NCBI GenBank assembly: GCA_964556425.1
Contig: CAZKWC010000022.1
Span: 1-47,993 of the forward strand
DNA from: JALQUL01 sp964556425
Lineage (GTDB): Bacteria; Pseudomonadota; Gammaproteobacteria; Burkholderiales; Burkholderiaceae_C
DNA length: 47,993 nt
Reading direction: 5' to 3'
This document shows, in pieces, positions 8,013 to 16,590 of the stretch. The position numbers and the translations under genes were made by a program. The notes under the pieces are model-generated. The model did no database searches. It was not told the origin of the DNA and worked only from the letters and a program-made list of their open reading frames with translations. Positions within the stretch are counted from its first letter, which is position 1. Each line of letters opens with the position of its first letter.

Positions 8013-10259
8013 GTGGGTCTCGTAAAAGAAGTTGATTTTCCAATCAATCCTGATGGCTTAACTCAAGCCAGACAATTCGTATCTCCTCTCATAGAGTCAG
8101 AGCTATTAGACAGTGGCGAAAACATGTTGGCACACGCCGATGCAGTAGCCCAACTATTAAATTCGGTAGGGGCTGCACATGATTTGCAAATTGCCACCTA
8201 CTTAGGTTATGCCGTGCCCATGCTAAAGCGTGCACCAGAAATTTTGGCCAAAAAATTTGGAAAAAGTTTAACCGTTTTAGCCGTAGATGCCGCAGAAATT
8301 GTCAAAGTGCAGCGGCAAGCCAGGCTCAGGATTTTGCATCAACCGACTGCTGAGGCCGAAGAGATTGCGCTACAAACTGAAAATGTGCGCAAAATGTTAT
8401 TGGCCTTTTCTCGCGACCTTAGGGTTGTGCTAATGCGGCTTGGTTCTCGTTTGCAAACGCTTCGCTTTTATGCTTCTATTAAACAAATTGCACCTCGTGA
8501 TTTAGCACAAGAGTCATTAACTGTATTTGCTCCACTCGCTAATCGATTGGGTTTATGGCAATTAAAATGGGAACTTGAAGATTTATCTTTTCGATTTTTA
8601 GAGCCACAAACTTATCAAAGTATTGCTCGTTCGCTTGATCAAAAAAGAACCCAACGCGAACAACATGTTGCCCAGTTAAGTGAACACATCAAAAGCAGTT
8701 TATTACAACTAGGCTTTAAAGCACAGGTTTCAGGCCGGGCCAAACACATCTACAGTATTGTCAAAAAAATGAGAGGTAAAAAGCTCTCGTTTGATGGTGT
8801 TTATGATGTCACAGCTTTAAGAGTTTTAGTGAACAATGTGAACGAGTGTTATGCGGTGTTAGCATGGATTCACACTGCGTTTGAACCGATTGCTTCTGAG
8901 TTTGATGACTACATTGCCAAGCCTAAACAAAATGGTTATCAATCCATTCATACTGTGGTGAGAGACAACTCCGAAACAGGAGGAGCAAGGCCAGTAGAAA
9001 TCCAAATTCGCACTCATACCATGCACCAACATGCAGAGTCCGGAGTGGCCGCGCATTGGGCCTACAAAGAGGCGGGTGTGAAGGGGTATTCTGGGGTTCA
9101 AGCCACAGGTGCATACGATGCCAAAATTGCCGTCATTAGGCAGCTCATTGCTTGGGAGCGCGACCTCAGTAGTCAAGATGGCTATGACACCAATGTGATG
9201 GCGGCAAAAGTCTTGGCGGACCGAATTTATGTGCTCACACCAGAGGCAAAAGTAGTCGATTTACCAGCAGGCTCTACCGCCATTGATTTTGCCTATGCAT
9301 TGCATACCGACCTTGGCCATCGTTGCCGAGGTGCCAAAGTAGAGGGTACTTTGGTGTCATTGAATACGCCATTGCAAAATGGTCAAACGGTAGAAGTTAT
9401 CGCCTCCAAAGAGGGTGGCCCCTCTCGTGATTGGCTTAATCAAGAACTAGGTTTTTTAGTTAGCCACAGAGCAAGATCAAAGGTACGTGCATGGTTTAAT
9501 GCTGAACAAGCCGAACAAACGATTGCTAAAGGCCGTGATTGGGTAGAAAAAATTCTGCAACGTGAAGGCAAGACCTCTATTGCAATGGACACCTTAGCTG
9601 GCAAATTAGATTTTGCCAATGCCAATGAAATGTTCATGACTGCTGGAAAAGATGAACTCTCTACTCGGGCTATTGAGCTAGTTTTGCGGCCCACTGATTT
9701 AATAGATAAAACTAGCACCGAATCCGAATTAGTACAGCTTAAAAATAAAGCGGCCAAAAACTCCAACCGCAGTAGCCCTAGTGGCGTGATTGCTTTGGGT
9801 GTGGGTGCCGTGTTAACCCAATTGGCTAAATGCTGCAAACCTGCTCCACCAGACGAAATTACTGGCTTTGTCACCCGAGGCAAAGGCTTAAGCGTACACC
9901 GCGCCCAATGTGCTAATTTTAAAACTATGGCACAGCGTGAACCCGACCGTGTAATGCAAGTGGCCTGGACCGATACCGCTAGTCTTGGAGCAGGCAACAA
10001 ACGCCATGCAGCTTATCCGGTAGATATTCAAATTCAAGCTATCGATAGGCAAGGTTTATTACGTGATATTAGCGAGGTCTTTGCCCGAGAAAAAATGAAT
10101 GTGATTGGTGTACAAACCCAATCGGTCAAATCAACCCAAACCGATCACGACACCGCTTGGATGACCTTTACCATTGAAATTAACGAGGTCAAACGCCTAG
10201 AAAATGCTCTAGCGGTAGTCAGAAACGTAAAAGGTGTTCAAAGAGCCTTAAGAAAGTGA
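8013..10259 (+). CDS. relA: (p)ppGpp synthetase RelA (monofunctional type)
   Basis: The 748-residue RelA/SpoT family protein has a pseudo-hydrolase domain (residues ~25-190), a synthetase domain (~230-350), a TGS domain (VYVL-type motif near 408-465), a conserved linker region, and a C-terminal ACT domain (~665-745). The hydrolase HD motif is absent (ATYLGYAVP replaces it). The synthetase carries the acidic EFDD motif at residues 296-299, the EXDD signature of monofunctional RelA rather than the RXKD of bifunctional Rel/SpoT. It is therefore expected to make (p)ppGpp on stalled ribosomes and not degrade it. Translation starts at GTG, with TAAGGAC five bases upstream. Confidence 0.95.
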   Translation: MGLVKEVDFPINPDGLTQARQFVSPLIESELLDSGENMLAHADAVAQLLNSVGAAHDLQIATYLGYAVPMLKRAPEILAKKFGKSLTVLAVDAAEIVKVQRQARLRILHQPTAEAEEIALQTENVRKMLLAFSRDLRVVLMRLGSRLQTLRFYASIKQIAPRDLAQESLTVFAPLANRLGLWQLKWELEDLSFRFLEPQTYQSIARSLDQKRTQREQHVAQLSEHIKSSLLQLGFKAQVSGRAKHIYSIVKKMRGKKLSFDGVYDVTALRVLVNNVNECYAVLAWIHTAFEPIASEFDDYIAKPKQNGYQSIHTVVRDNSETGGARPVEIQIRTHTMHQHAESGVAAHWAYKEAGVKGYSGVQATGAYDAKIAVIRQLIAWERDLSSQDGYDTNVMAAKVLADRIYVLTPEAKVVDLPAGSTAIDFAYALHTDLGHRCRGAKVEGTLVSLNTPLQNGQTVEVIASKEGGPSRDWLNQELGFLVSHRARSKVRAWFNAEQAEQTIAKGRDWVEKILQREGKTSIAMDTLAGKLDFANANEMFMTAGKDELSTRAIELVLRPTDLIDKTSTESELVQLKNKAAKNSNRSSPSGVIALGVGAVLTQLAKCCKPAPPDEITGFVTRGKGLSVHRAQCANFKTMAQREPDRVMQVAWTDTASLGAGNKRHAAYPVDIQIQAIDRQGLLRDISEVFAREKMNVIGVQTQSVKSTQTDHDTAWMTFTIEINEVKRLENALAVVRNVKGVQRALRK

Positions 10260-10276
10260 AAAAAATCTGATACAAT
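10248..10276 (+). promoter_or_regulatory. Promoter of tRNA-Val overlapping the 3' end of relA
   Basis: TTAAGA (10248-10253), a 17-bp spacer and TACAAT (10271-10276) form a sigma70-type promoter about 20 bp before the tRNA. Confidence 0.5.
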
Positions 10277-10297
10277 TCATGCATTGAGTTTTTACTC

Positions 10298-10374
10298 AGG
10301 CGCGTAGCTCAGTTGGTTAGAGCACCACCTTGACATGGTGGGGGTCGTTGGTTCGAATCCAATCGCGCCTACCA
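10298..10374 (+). tRNA. tRNA-Val (anticodon GAC)
   Basis: This is a 77-nt cloverleaf with acceptor AGGCGCG/CGCGCCT, anticodon loop TTGACAT, T-loop TTCGAAT and encoded CCA. Confidence 0.96.
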
Positions 10375-10383
10375 AATAATGTT

Positions 10384-10420
10384 AAAAAAGCACTTCAACC
10401 TTGGTTGAGGTGCTTTTTTT
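10384..10420 (+). terminator. Strong rho-independent terminator after tRNA-Val
   Basis: AAAAAAGCACTTCAACC and GGTTGAGGTGCTTTTTTT form a long stem with a two-base centre and a T run. Confidence 0.93.
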
Positions 10421-10893
10421 ATTGCATTAATCATTTAATCATTTAATTTTTTAAATGTTCAAGTAGGCTTATTTTTGTAATCTTCAATTTTTATAAAAAG
10501 CCTTGGCTTTTGTAAAATTAGCAATGCATGGATTATCCAAGAGCTTCAATAGTTCGCTGTTTTTCACTTTGTCAGCCTTGTTTTCAAATCCAGCTTTTTG
10601 TCTTGTTGTATCTGTACAAATCTATAAAAATCATAGCGCGGTCAATGAGTTATACTAGAGTGTTATATGTTTGGTACAGTCCGGTTTGGCACGATTCGAT
10701 AAATTCCTTTTTCAATCATGCCAAAGCCATTAGCTATTTCCAAACCTTACTAAAAACATTTACATTTGCCTAAATATATTGCATGTGTCATGCATTTAAA
10801 TTGCTACCTTGAGTCGTTTAAGCCATCATAAATTAAGTTGGAATATAAGCCGCTTAGTTAGCGCTCCATTCATCCCCGCCCTGGAAAATTATT
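10421..10893 (+). other. Gene-free stretch before phaR
   Basis: An 81-codon frame at 10528-10773 has no recognisable domain and an unlikely composition (rich in Cys, Tyr and Phe), so I do not call it a gene. The stretch should contain the phaR promoter. AATATAAG near 10840 is a possible -10. The palindrome at 10780-10794 is listed separately. Confidence 0.5.
10780..10794 (+). promoter_or_regulatory. TGC-containing palindrome, candidate PhaR operator
   Basis: TGCATG-TGT-CATGCA is a perfect inverted repeat about 100 bp upstream of phaR. PhaR-family repressors are known to bind TGC/GCA-containing inverted sites and to regulate their own genes, so autoregulation is a reasonable inference. Confidence 0.4.
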
Positions 10894-11460
10894 GTGACCA
10901 AACCCTCCCCAGTCGAAAACGACTCTGAAGTAGAAATCAAACTCAACACGCAGGGTCGTCGTGTCATTAAAAAATATCCTAATCGTCGCCTCTACGATAC
11001 CGACACTTCTAGTTATGTAACGGTTACTCAAGTCAAAGAATTGGTCATCAGTGGTCAACCGGTTATGGTCATTGATGTTAAAAGTGGTGAAGACCTCACC
11101 CGTAGTATTTTGCTACAAATTATCTTAGATGAAGAAGCCGGTGGTTCGCCCATGTTTAGCGAAGAATTACTCATGAGTATTATTCGTTTTTATGGCAATA
11201 CCATGCAAAGTTTTATGGGTCCTTACCTCGAAAAAAATATTCAAACTTTTTTAGATGTACAAAAATCTTTTGCTGCCCCTACCCAAGGTGTAACGCCTGA
11301 AGTATGGACTTCTATGATGAATCTACAAACACCATTGTCGCAAGGCATGATGGGTGGTTATGCCGAGCAAGCCAAAAATTTATTTTTGCAGATGCAAGAA
11401 ACCATGACTAAACAAACCAATGACGTGTTTGAGGTGATTCGCAAAAACGGTAAACCCTAA
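10894..11460 (+). CDS. phaR: Polyhydroxyalkanoate synthesis regulator PhaR
   Basis: The 188-residue protein has the PHB/PHA accumulation regulator DNA-binding domain at the N-terminus (RVIKKYPNRRLYDTDTSSYVTVTQVKELV, residues ~22-50) and two following regulatory segments (PVMVIDVKSGEDLTRSILLQIILDEE; MSIIRFYGNTMQSFMGPYLEKNI). In other betaproteobacteria it represses phasin and its own gene and is released by binding PHA granules. Translation starts at GTG. No other pha gene lies in the window. The alternative TTG one base upstream is out of frame. Confidence 0.93.
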   Translation: MTKPSPVENDSEVEIKLNTQGRRVIKKYPNRRLYDTDTSSYVTVTQVKELVISGQPVMVIDVKSGEDLTRSILLQIILDEEAGGSPMFSEELLMSIIRFYGNTMQSFMGPYLEKNIQTFLDVQKSFAAPTQGVTPEVWTSMMNLQTPLSQGMMGGYAEQAKNLFLQMQETMTKQTNDVFEVIRKNGKP

Positions 11461-11582
11461 TCACCCAATCTAGGCTTTTGTAATTTCAGTCATTCACTTG
11501 AAATCAAGAGTCACTTTTTAATTTTTGCACATTGCTGCTCTTATAGCGGCATTGCTTTTTAAATTTTCAACAGTTCTTTTGT

Positions 11583-12995
11583 ATGTCCAACTCCATTGCC
11601 ACTTCAGTAGCTTCTCCTGTTGCTACACCTGCACCCAAAATTGGTTTTGTTAGCTTAGGTTGTCCTAAAGCCCTCACCGACTCCGAGTTAATCCTCACGC
11701 AACTAAGTGCAGAAGGCTACACCACGTCTAAATCTTTTGAAGGTGCAGATTTAGTGATTGTAAATACCTGCGGCTTTATTGATGATGCCGTTAAAGAATC
11801 ACTCGACACTATTCAAGAAGCATTAAACGTGAATGGTAGAGTGATTGTGACAGGTTGCTTAGGTGCTAAAAAAGGTGCAGATGGGCAAGATGTGGTGTCT
11901 GCTGTTCATCCAAGTGTATTGGCAGTTACTGGTCCGCATGCCACCCAAGAAGTCATGGATGCAGTGCATAAGCATTTGCCTAAACCGGTTAATCCATTAA
12001 TTGATTTAATTCCCAATTCATTTGGCGAAGCAGGCGTTAAATTAACACCACGTCATTATGCCTACTTAAAAATAAGTGAAGGCTGTAATCATCGTTGTAC
12101 CTTTTGTATTATTCCCTCCTTACGTGGCGATTTAGTCTCAAGGCCAATTGGCGATATTCTCACAGAAGCCAAAGCCTTATTTGAGGGCGGTGTGAAAGAG
12201 TTATTAGTCATCAGCCAAGACACCTCGGCTTATGGTGTTGATGTTAAATATGTAAGCGGTTTTTGGAATGGTCGTCCTATTAAAACCCGCACCCAAGAAC
12301 TCACTGCAGAGTTGGGTGCCTTGGCCAAAACCTACGGCGCATGGGTACGTTTGCATTACGTTTACCCCTATCCTACAGTTGACCATTTAATTCCTTTAAT
12401 GGCTCAAGGCCTAGTCTTGCCTTACCTAGATGTGCCATTCCAGCATAGCCACCCCGATGTGCTTAAACGTATGAAGCGACCAGCCAGTGGCGAGCGTAAC
12501 CTAGAGCGCATTAACAATTGGCGCGCACAATGTCCAGAACTAGTCATTCGTAGCACATTTATTGTGGGTTTCCCTGGTGAAACCGAAGAAGAGTTTGAAG
12601 ATTTATTGCAATTCCTGCGCGAAGCGGGGATTGATAGGGCAGGTTGTTTTGCCTATAGCGAAATTGATGGTGCAGTCGCCAACGATCTACCCAATTTAAT
12701 TCCTGAAGATGTGAAAGAGGCCCGCCGTGCTCGCTTTATGCAAGTGGCTCAAGAAGTGGCTACAGCACGCCTCGCACGTCGTCAAGGCGCTGTTATTCAA
12801 GTCTTGGTTGACAAGGCTATTGCCATGGGTAAAAAAGGTGGTGTGGGTCGTAGTTATGCAGATGCCCCAGAAATTGATGGTGTAGTGCATTTATTACCAC
12901 CCGAAAAAATTAGCAAGACCTATAAAGTGGGTGACTTCATTAAAGCAAGGGTAGTAGAGGTAAGAGGTCATGATTTAATCGCCTTACCCATTTAA
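11583..12995 (+). CDS. rimO: Ribosomal protein uS12 (S12) methylthiotransferase RimO
   Basis: This 470-residue radical-SAM methylthiotransferase modifies the conserved Asp of ribosomal protein S12. The N-terminal UPF0004 domain has three cluster cysteines (SLGCPKALTDSE at Cys27, VNTCGF, TGCLG). The radical-SAM core has CxxxCxxC at Cys168, Cys172 and Cys175 (EGCNHRCTFCIIP). A TRAM domain ends the protein (KVGDFIKARVVEVRGHDLIA). SLGCPKALTDSE distinguishes RimO from MiaB. The ~18-residue Ser/Thr/Ala/Pro-rich N-terminal extension is unusual but harmless. A terminator follows. Confidence 0.96.
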   Translation: MSNSIATSVASPVATPAPKIGFVSLGCPKALTDSELILTQLSAEGYTTSKSFEGADLVIVNTCGFIDDAVKESLDTIQEALNVNGRVIVTGCLGAKKGADGQDVVSAVHPSVLAVTGPHATQEVMDAVHKHLPKPVNPLIDLIPNSFGEAGVKLTPRHYAYLKISEGCNHRCTFCIIPSLRGDLVSRPIGDILTEAKALFEGGVKELLVISQDTSAYGVDVKYVSGFWNGRPIKTRTQELTAELGALAKTYGAWVRLHYVYPYPTVDHLIPLMAQGLVLPYLDVPFQHSHPDVLKRMKRPASGERNLERINNWRAQCPELVIRSTFIVGFPGETEEEFEDLLQFLREAGIDRAGCFAYSEIDGAVANDLPNLIPEDVKEARRARFMQVAQEVATARLARRQGAVIQVLVDKAIAMGKKGGVGRSYADAPEIDGVVHLLPPEKISKTYKVGDFIKARVVEVRGHDLIALPI

Positions 12996-13003
12996 AATCG
13001 AAT

Positions 13004-13026
13004 AGGAAGCTTTGGCTTCCTTTTTT
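13004..13026 (+). terminator. Rho-independent terminator after rimO
   Basis: AGGAAGC, loop TTTG, GCTTCCT, then TTTTT. It overlaps the first possible start codon of the next reading frame, which argues for the downstream ATG at 13042. Confidence 0.88.
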
Positions 13027-13041
13027 ATTCCAGGAGCTTGT

Positions 13042-13440
13042 ATGTTGCCAGAATTACCCTCTTCAAAGTCACTCCCAGATGAATTAAAAGCCGCTCTGGC
13101 GCTAAATCAGCCTTTGGTTGTCATGGTGAGTTTGCAAGGTTGCCCATTTTGTAAAATAGCCCGTGAAAACTATTTATTTCATATGTGGAAAGCTAAAAAA
13201 ATTTCAATTGTACAAATTGACATGCGCAGCGCAAAACTTTTGCAAGACCCTATGGGTCGGACTATTAGCCATGATGCTCAGACCAAGAATTGGAGTATTA
13301 CTGTGGCCCCCACTCTTTTGTTTTTTGGCGCTCACTTTAAAGAAGTGGCTGAGAGAATGCAGGGCGGTTATTTACCCGATTTTTATCAAGCTTATCTTGA
13401 TGAGAGAATCCTACAGGCGACTAAAAATTTAGCCCCATAA
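13042..13440 (+). CDS. Small thioredoxin-fold protein with CPFC motif
   Basis: The 132-residue protein has a thioredoxin-like redox motif Cys34-Pro-Phe-Cys37 (LQGCPFCKIARENY) and the usual cis-proline loop (SITVAPTLLFFG). There is no signal peptide or transmembrane segment, so it should act in the cytoplasm. The start ATG has a good AGGAG. An in-frame TTG at 13012 would put the start inside the rimO terminator and is rejected. It lies between rimO and a sulfur-oxidation cytochrome gene. Sox clusters often include a thioredoxin (SoxW/SoxS), but those are periplasmic, so assigning it to the sox system is uncertain. Substrate unknown. Confidence 0.8.
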   Translation: MLPELPSSKSLPDELKAALALNQPLVVMVSLQGCPFCKIARENYLFHMWKAKKISIVQIDMRSAKLLQDPMGRTISHDAQTKNWSITVAPTLLFFGAHFKEVAERMQGGYLPDFYQAYLDERILQATKNLAP

Positions 13441-13655
13441 ATTTATTTTTATTTTTTTTCTTCGCTTTTAATCCTTACTTTTTGTGAAAGTCAGATTGAT
13501 GTAAGCGATTATAATGACATTACTATATAAGCATATCGTTATATTGTGAATTATCAAATATAATTGACTTTCGTTAAAAAAATCAATCTTCTTTGATATA
13601 GATCGATTGCTTTTGAAATTGAAATCAAAATCCAATTAAAAGTTCGGAGACAAAA
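13441..13655 (+). promoter_or_regulatory. Promoter and operator region heading the sox region
   Basis: This A+T-rich stretch has two TATAAT boxes (13510-13515 and 13559-13564). Between them ATATAA-N8-TTATAT (13525-13544) is an inverted repeat suitable for an ArsR-type repressor. GAAAGTCA (13486-13493) and TGACTTTC (13565-13572) are a wider inverted pair. Closer to the gene, TTTTGA-N8-TCAAAA is a further symmetric element. Which of these are functional cannot be told by eye. Confidence 0.45.
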
Positions 13656-13967
13656 GTGAAAAAAACTCAATACTTAGCCCTTGTATTATTAGCAGCATGC
13701 TCCAATTTTGCTTTTGCAAGCAAAGACTTAGCTACCAAAAATGGTTGTTTAGCTTGCCATAGCGCAGAAGCCAAAATTGTTGGCCCAGCATATAAAGATG
13801 TTGCTGCCAAATACAAAACACAAAAAGATGCAGTCGCTACTTTAGCAAAAAGCATTAAAGCCGGTGGTGCAGGTAAATGGGGTCCTGTACCAATGCCTGC
13901 ACAAGCTCAGCTTAGCGATGCAGATGCTACAGCATTAGCCACTTGGGTAATGGCAGGCGGAAAATAA
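13656..13967 (+). CDS. Periplasmic class I cytochrome c (c551/c552-like)
   Basis: The 103-residue precursor has an N-terminal signal peptide (MKKTQYLALVLLAACSNFAFA), one haem site Cys31-Leu-Ala-Cys-His35, and a C-terminal Met ligand in GPVPMPAQ. It is a small electron carrier, probably taking electrons from SoxCD, SoxAX or the flavocytochrome to a terminal oxidase. It starts at GTG after CGGAGAC. It is closely similar to the cytochrome at 43548 and to the C-terminal haem domain of SoxD in this window. It heads the sox region. Confidence 0.92.
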   Translation: MKKTQYLALVLLAACSNFAFASKDLATKNGCLACHSAEAKIVGPAYKDVAAKYKTQKDAVATLAKSIKAGGAGKWGPVPMPAQAQLSDADATALATWVMAGGK

Positions 13968-14003
13968 GCACAAAGCAATAAGCAATTGCAAGCTTTTACG
14001 TTT

Positions 14004-14351
14004 ATGCCTACTAAGCCATTCAATTTCAGAATTCAAACTGGGATTTTTTTAATGGCTTGCCTTGTAGCAAGCCCCATTTCTTTTGCACAATCACTTACAG
14101 AACTCAAGTCTGCTGATTTGCAATTAGGTGCAAAATTGTACCTAGAGCATCAATGCCAAGCCTGTCACCAACGTAAAGTGGGTGGTGATGGTAATGCGAT
14201 CTATAAACCACAGGGTCGTATTAATAGTGCTGGTTTGTTGCGCGGCATGGTAGAGCAATGTAACACCGAGCTTAACTTACAAATGTTTCCAGACGAAGTC
14301 ACCTCGATTGCTGGATGGCTCAATCAAAAGTTTTACATGCATAAGCAATAA
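14004..14351 (+). CDS. Small monohaem cytochrome c preceding soxC
   Basis: The ~115-residue protein has a signal peptide (ending near SFAQS) and a single haem motif Cys51-Gln-Ala-Cys-His55. A possible Met ligand lies in LQMFPDEV. The C-terminal part resembles small sox-associated cytochromes, but I cannot name the family. The start is uncertain. ATG at 14004 gives a conventional signal peptide, a TTG at 13986 would add six residues, and no clear ribosome-binding site decides. It lies 36 bp after the previous cytochrome and 81 bp before soxC, so it is probably in the same operon. Confidence 0.8.
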   Translation: MPTKPFNFRIQTGIFLMACLVASPISFAQSLTELKSADLQLGAKLYLEHQCQACHQRKVGGDGNAIYKPQGRINSAGLLRGMVEQCNTELNLQMFPDEVTSIAGWLNQKFYMHKQ

Positions 14352-14432
14352 AAGCAATTAATTGCTTATTACAAATAGCTCAATTGAAAGTCTTCAAAGT
14401 TTCAATTGAGTTCAAATCAATAGGAGTTCAAC

Positions 14433-15797
14433 ATGACATCGGAATTATCACCTGGTCGCATTATTAAGGCACCAGAAAGCTTCTTGACGCAAACGGATAT
14501 TAAAACCGTTTGGGCAGAAGCCAAGCAAGGCAGACGCAACTTTTTGCGTAATGCTTTTGTAACTGCCTCAGCTGGCGCAGTTGCAGCTGGCAGTGCATAT
14601 GCCACCTCTAATCCAGTAAGCGGCGATGGAGATCCTAATATTTTGCAATTACCCGAGCACAGCACTGGCTTGGGTAAAGGCGTTGCTGGTGACGATGGTT
14701 ACGGCAAACCAAGTAAATATGAAGCTAACGTACAGCGCAGACAAAGCCCTGGCTTAACCCAAACCAATCAGTCCTCTGTTGCCTTTGCACCATTGCAATC
14801 TTTATTTGGTATTGTGACTCCAAGTGGTTTGCATTTCGAGCGTCATCACCAAGGTTGGTGGGATATTGACCCAAGTAAACATCGCTTAATGATTAACGGT
14901 CTAGTTAAAAACAATATGGTTTTTACACTTGACGAAATCATGCGTTTACCAAGCGTTTCCCGTTTCCATTTTATCGAGTGCGGTGCTAATACTGCAGTAG
15001 AGTGGGGCAATGTAGCAGTACCAACTGTTCAATACACACATGGTATGTTGTCATGCAGCGAATTCACGGGTGTGCCACTCATGAAGTTGCTTGAAATGGC
15101 TGGTATTGACCTTAAAAACGCTAAATTTATTTATGCAGAAGGTGCAGACGGTTCATCTATGTCACGCACCATTCCTATGAGCTTGGTTACCTCTGGTGAA
15201 GTCTTAGTCGCCTACGGTCAAAACGGTGAAATGTTACGCCCAGAAAATGGCTATCCATTACGTTTGGTAGTGCCTGGTATTCAAGGTGTGTCATGGGTTA
15301 AATATTTACGCCGCATTGAAGTAGGCGATAAACCATGGGCCTCACGTGACGAAGCCACCGATTACATCGACATGATGCCAGACGGCACCTATCGTCAATT
15401 TACCAGCGTACAAGAAGTCAAGAGTGTGGTGACTAGCCCATCAGGTGGTCAGTTATTACTTGACCAAGGTTTCTACAATATTAGTGGTTTGGCCTGGTCA
15501 GGTCGTGGCCCAATTAAACGTGTTGATGTGTCAGTCGATGGTGGTCGTAATTGGCGTACTGCAAGACTAGAGTCACCCGTCTTAAGCAAGGCTTTAACGC
15601 GCTTTAATATTGATTGGGTTTGGAATGGTAAAGCAGCTATTATTCAAAGTAGAGCCATTGACTCAACCGGTCATGTGCAACCAACCTATCAACAAACTCG
15701 TGCAGTTCGTGGTACTCGTTCAATTTATCACAACAACTCAATTCAATCATGGTTAGTACAAGAAAACGGTGAGGTCAAGAATGTACAAGTATCCTAA
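14433..15797 (+). CDS. soxC: Sulfane dehydrogenase subunit SoxC (molybdopterin)
   Basis: The 454-residue protein of the sulfite oxidase family has a twin-arginine signal (GRRNFLRNAFVTASAGAVAAG), the molybdopterin-binding domain with Mo-ligand Cys183 in HFIECGANT, and the C-terminal Mo-co dimerisation domain (SGLAWSGRGPIKRVDVSVDGG). With SoxD it forms the periplasmic dehydrogenase that oxidises the outer sulfur on SoxY, giving six more electrons per thiosulfate. Its stop codon overlaps the soxD start. An AGGAG precedes the ATG. Confidence 0.96.
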   Translation: MTSELSPGRIIKAPESFLTQTDIKTVWAEAKQGRRNFLRNAFVTASAGAVAAGSAYATSNPVSGDGDPNILQLPEHSTGLGKGVAGDDGYGKPSKYEANVQRRQSPGLTQTNQSSVAFAPLQSLFGIVTPSGLHFERHHQGWWDIDPSKHRLMINGLVKNNMVFTLDEIMRLPSVSRFHFIECGANTAVEWGNVAVPTVQYTHGMLSCSEFTGVPLMKLLEMAGIDLKNAKFIYAEGADGSSMSRTIPMSLVTSGEVLVAYGQNGEMLRPENGYPLRLVVPGIQGVSWVKYLRRIEVGDKPWASRDEATDYIDMMPDGTYRQFTSVQEVKSVVTSPSGGQLLLDQGFYNISGLAWSGRGPIKRVDVSVDGGRNWRTARLESPVLSKALTRFNIDWVWNGKAAIIQSRAIDSTGHVQPTYQQTRAVRGTRSIYHNNSIQSWLVQENGEVKNVQVS

Positions 15798-16487
15798 TCT
15801 CATCAAAGGCATTGTTGGTGTTACTTTAGCCTTAGTTGCCACTGTAAACTTTGCTCAAAGCCCTTACCAAGGAATTGGTCGCGNNNNNNNNNNNNNNNNN
15901 NNNNNNNNNNNNNNNNNNNNNNNNNNNNNNNNNNNNNNNNNNNNNNNNNNNNNNNNNNNNNNNNNNNNNNNNNNNNNNNNNNNGGTATGCGAACCGACCA
16001 TTTTATGTGGCCAGGCAATGAGTTTAACGGCACTAAAAAGCCAGATAACAATAATGTTGCATGTATGAAAGACTGTAAACCTGAGTCTAAAGTAGAGTCA
16101 TTCTTACCTGATTTTGCACGTAATGCACATGGCAACTTAGCCTTGCAAAACCGTCCAGTGGGTGCGCAAGTAGGTGCCGACACTACTAAGCCAGAAGGTA
16201 AAAATGCAGCTCGCCCTGTTACTACTGCAGCTCCCGTTGTAGCGTCAGCAGATGTCGCAGCCAAAGCATTATTAACCAAAAATAATTGTTTAGCTTGCCA
16301 CGGTTTAAATAACAAAATTGTAGGCCCTGCATTTAGCGATGTATCTAAAAAATACAAAGGCAATGTGGCTTATTTAATGGGCAAAATTAGATCAGGCGGT
16401 CAAGGTGTTTGGGGTGGTATTCCAATGCCAGCACAAACCTTGCCAGATGCTGAATTAAAAACTATCGCTGAATTTTTAGCTCAATAA
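15781..16487 (+). CDS. soxD: Sulfane dehydrogenase cytochrome subunit SoxD (interrupted by assembly gap)
   Basis: The gene starts at ATG 15781, overlapping the end of soxC. A signal peptide is followed by the SoxD-typical YQGIGR. Then 100 N interrupt it, and coding resumes in another frame with GMRTDHFMWPGNEFNG and CMKDC, typical of SoxD. The last ~75 residues are a class I cytochrome domain (NCLACHGLNNKIVGPAFSDV, Met ligand in IPMPAQ). The family normally has a first haem motif between these parts. It is missing here and must lie in the gap, which is therefore longer than 100 bp in reality. The frame change is a gap artefact, not a frameshift mutation. Confidence 0.9.
15884..15983. other. 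Assembly gap of exactly 100 N inside soxD
   Basis: Exactly 100 unknown bases, the usual placeholder for a gap of unknown size. Judged by the SoxD family, the missing segment should encode roughly 100-120 residues. Confidence 0.95.
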
Positions 16488-16492
16488 AAAAT

Positions 16493-16521
16493 TACCCTTT
16501 GATGTTTTAGATCAAAGGGTA
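16493..16521 (+). other. Perfect hairpin between soxD and soxY
   Basis: TACCCTTTGAT and ATCAAAGGGTA pair over 11 bp around a seven-base loop. No T run follows, so this is more likely an mRNA-stability or processing element than a full terminator. It could set the high SoxYZ to SoxCD ratio. Confidence 0.65.
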
Positions 16522-16590
16522 TAAGCTAAAGATAAGTTAGATTAGTAGTTAAAAAAGTTTTTTAAGTTTTAGTTTATTTAGGAGAGAATT

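Noticed and set aside
10528..10773. 81-codon frame upstream of phaR
   Set aside because: No domain, odd composition (Cys, Tyr and Phe-rich), no good ribosome-binding site, and it lies in a promoter-type spacer.
13611..13632. FNR-type site before the first cytochrome gene
   Set aside because: TTGA and TCAA halves are present but the spacing is wrong for the 14-bp consensus.
15987..16487. Separate cytochrome gene starting after the N gap
   Set aside because: The sequence is the C-terminal part of SoxD (FMWPG segment plus haem domain). The apparent new start is an artefact of the gap.
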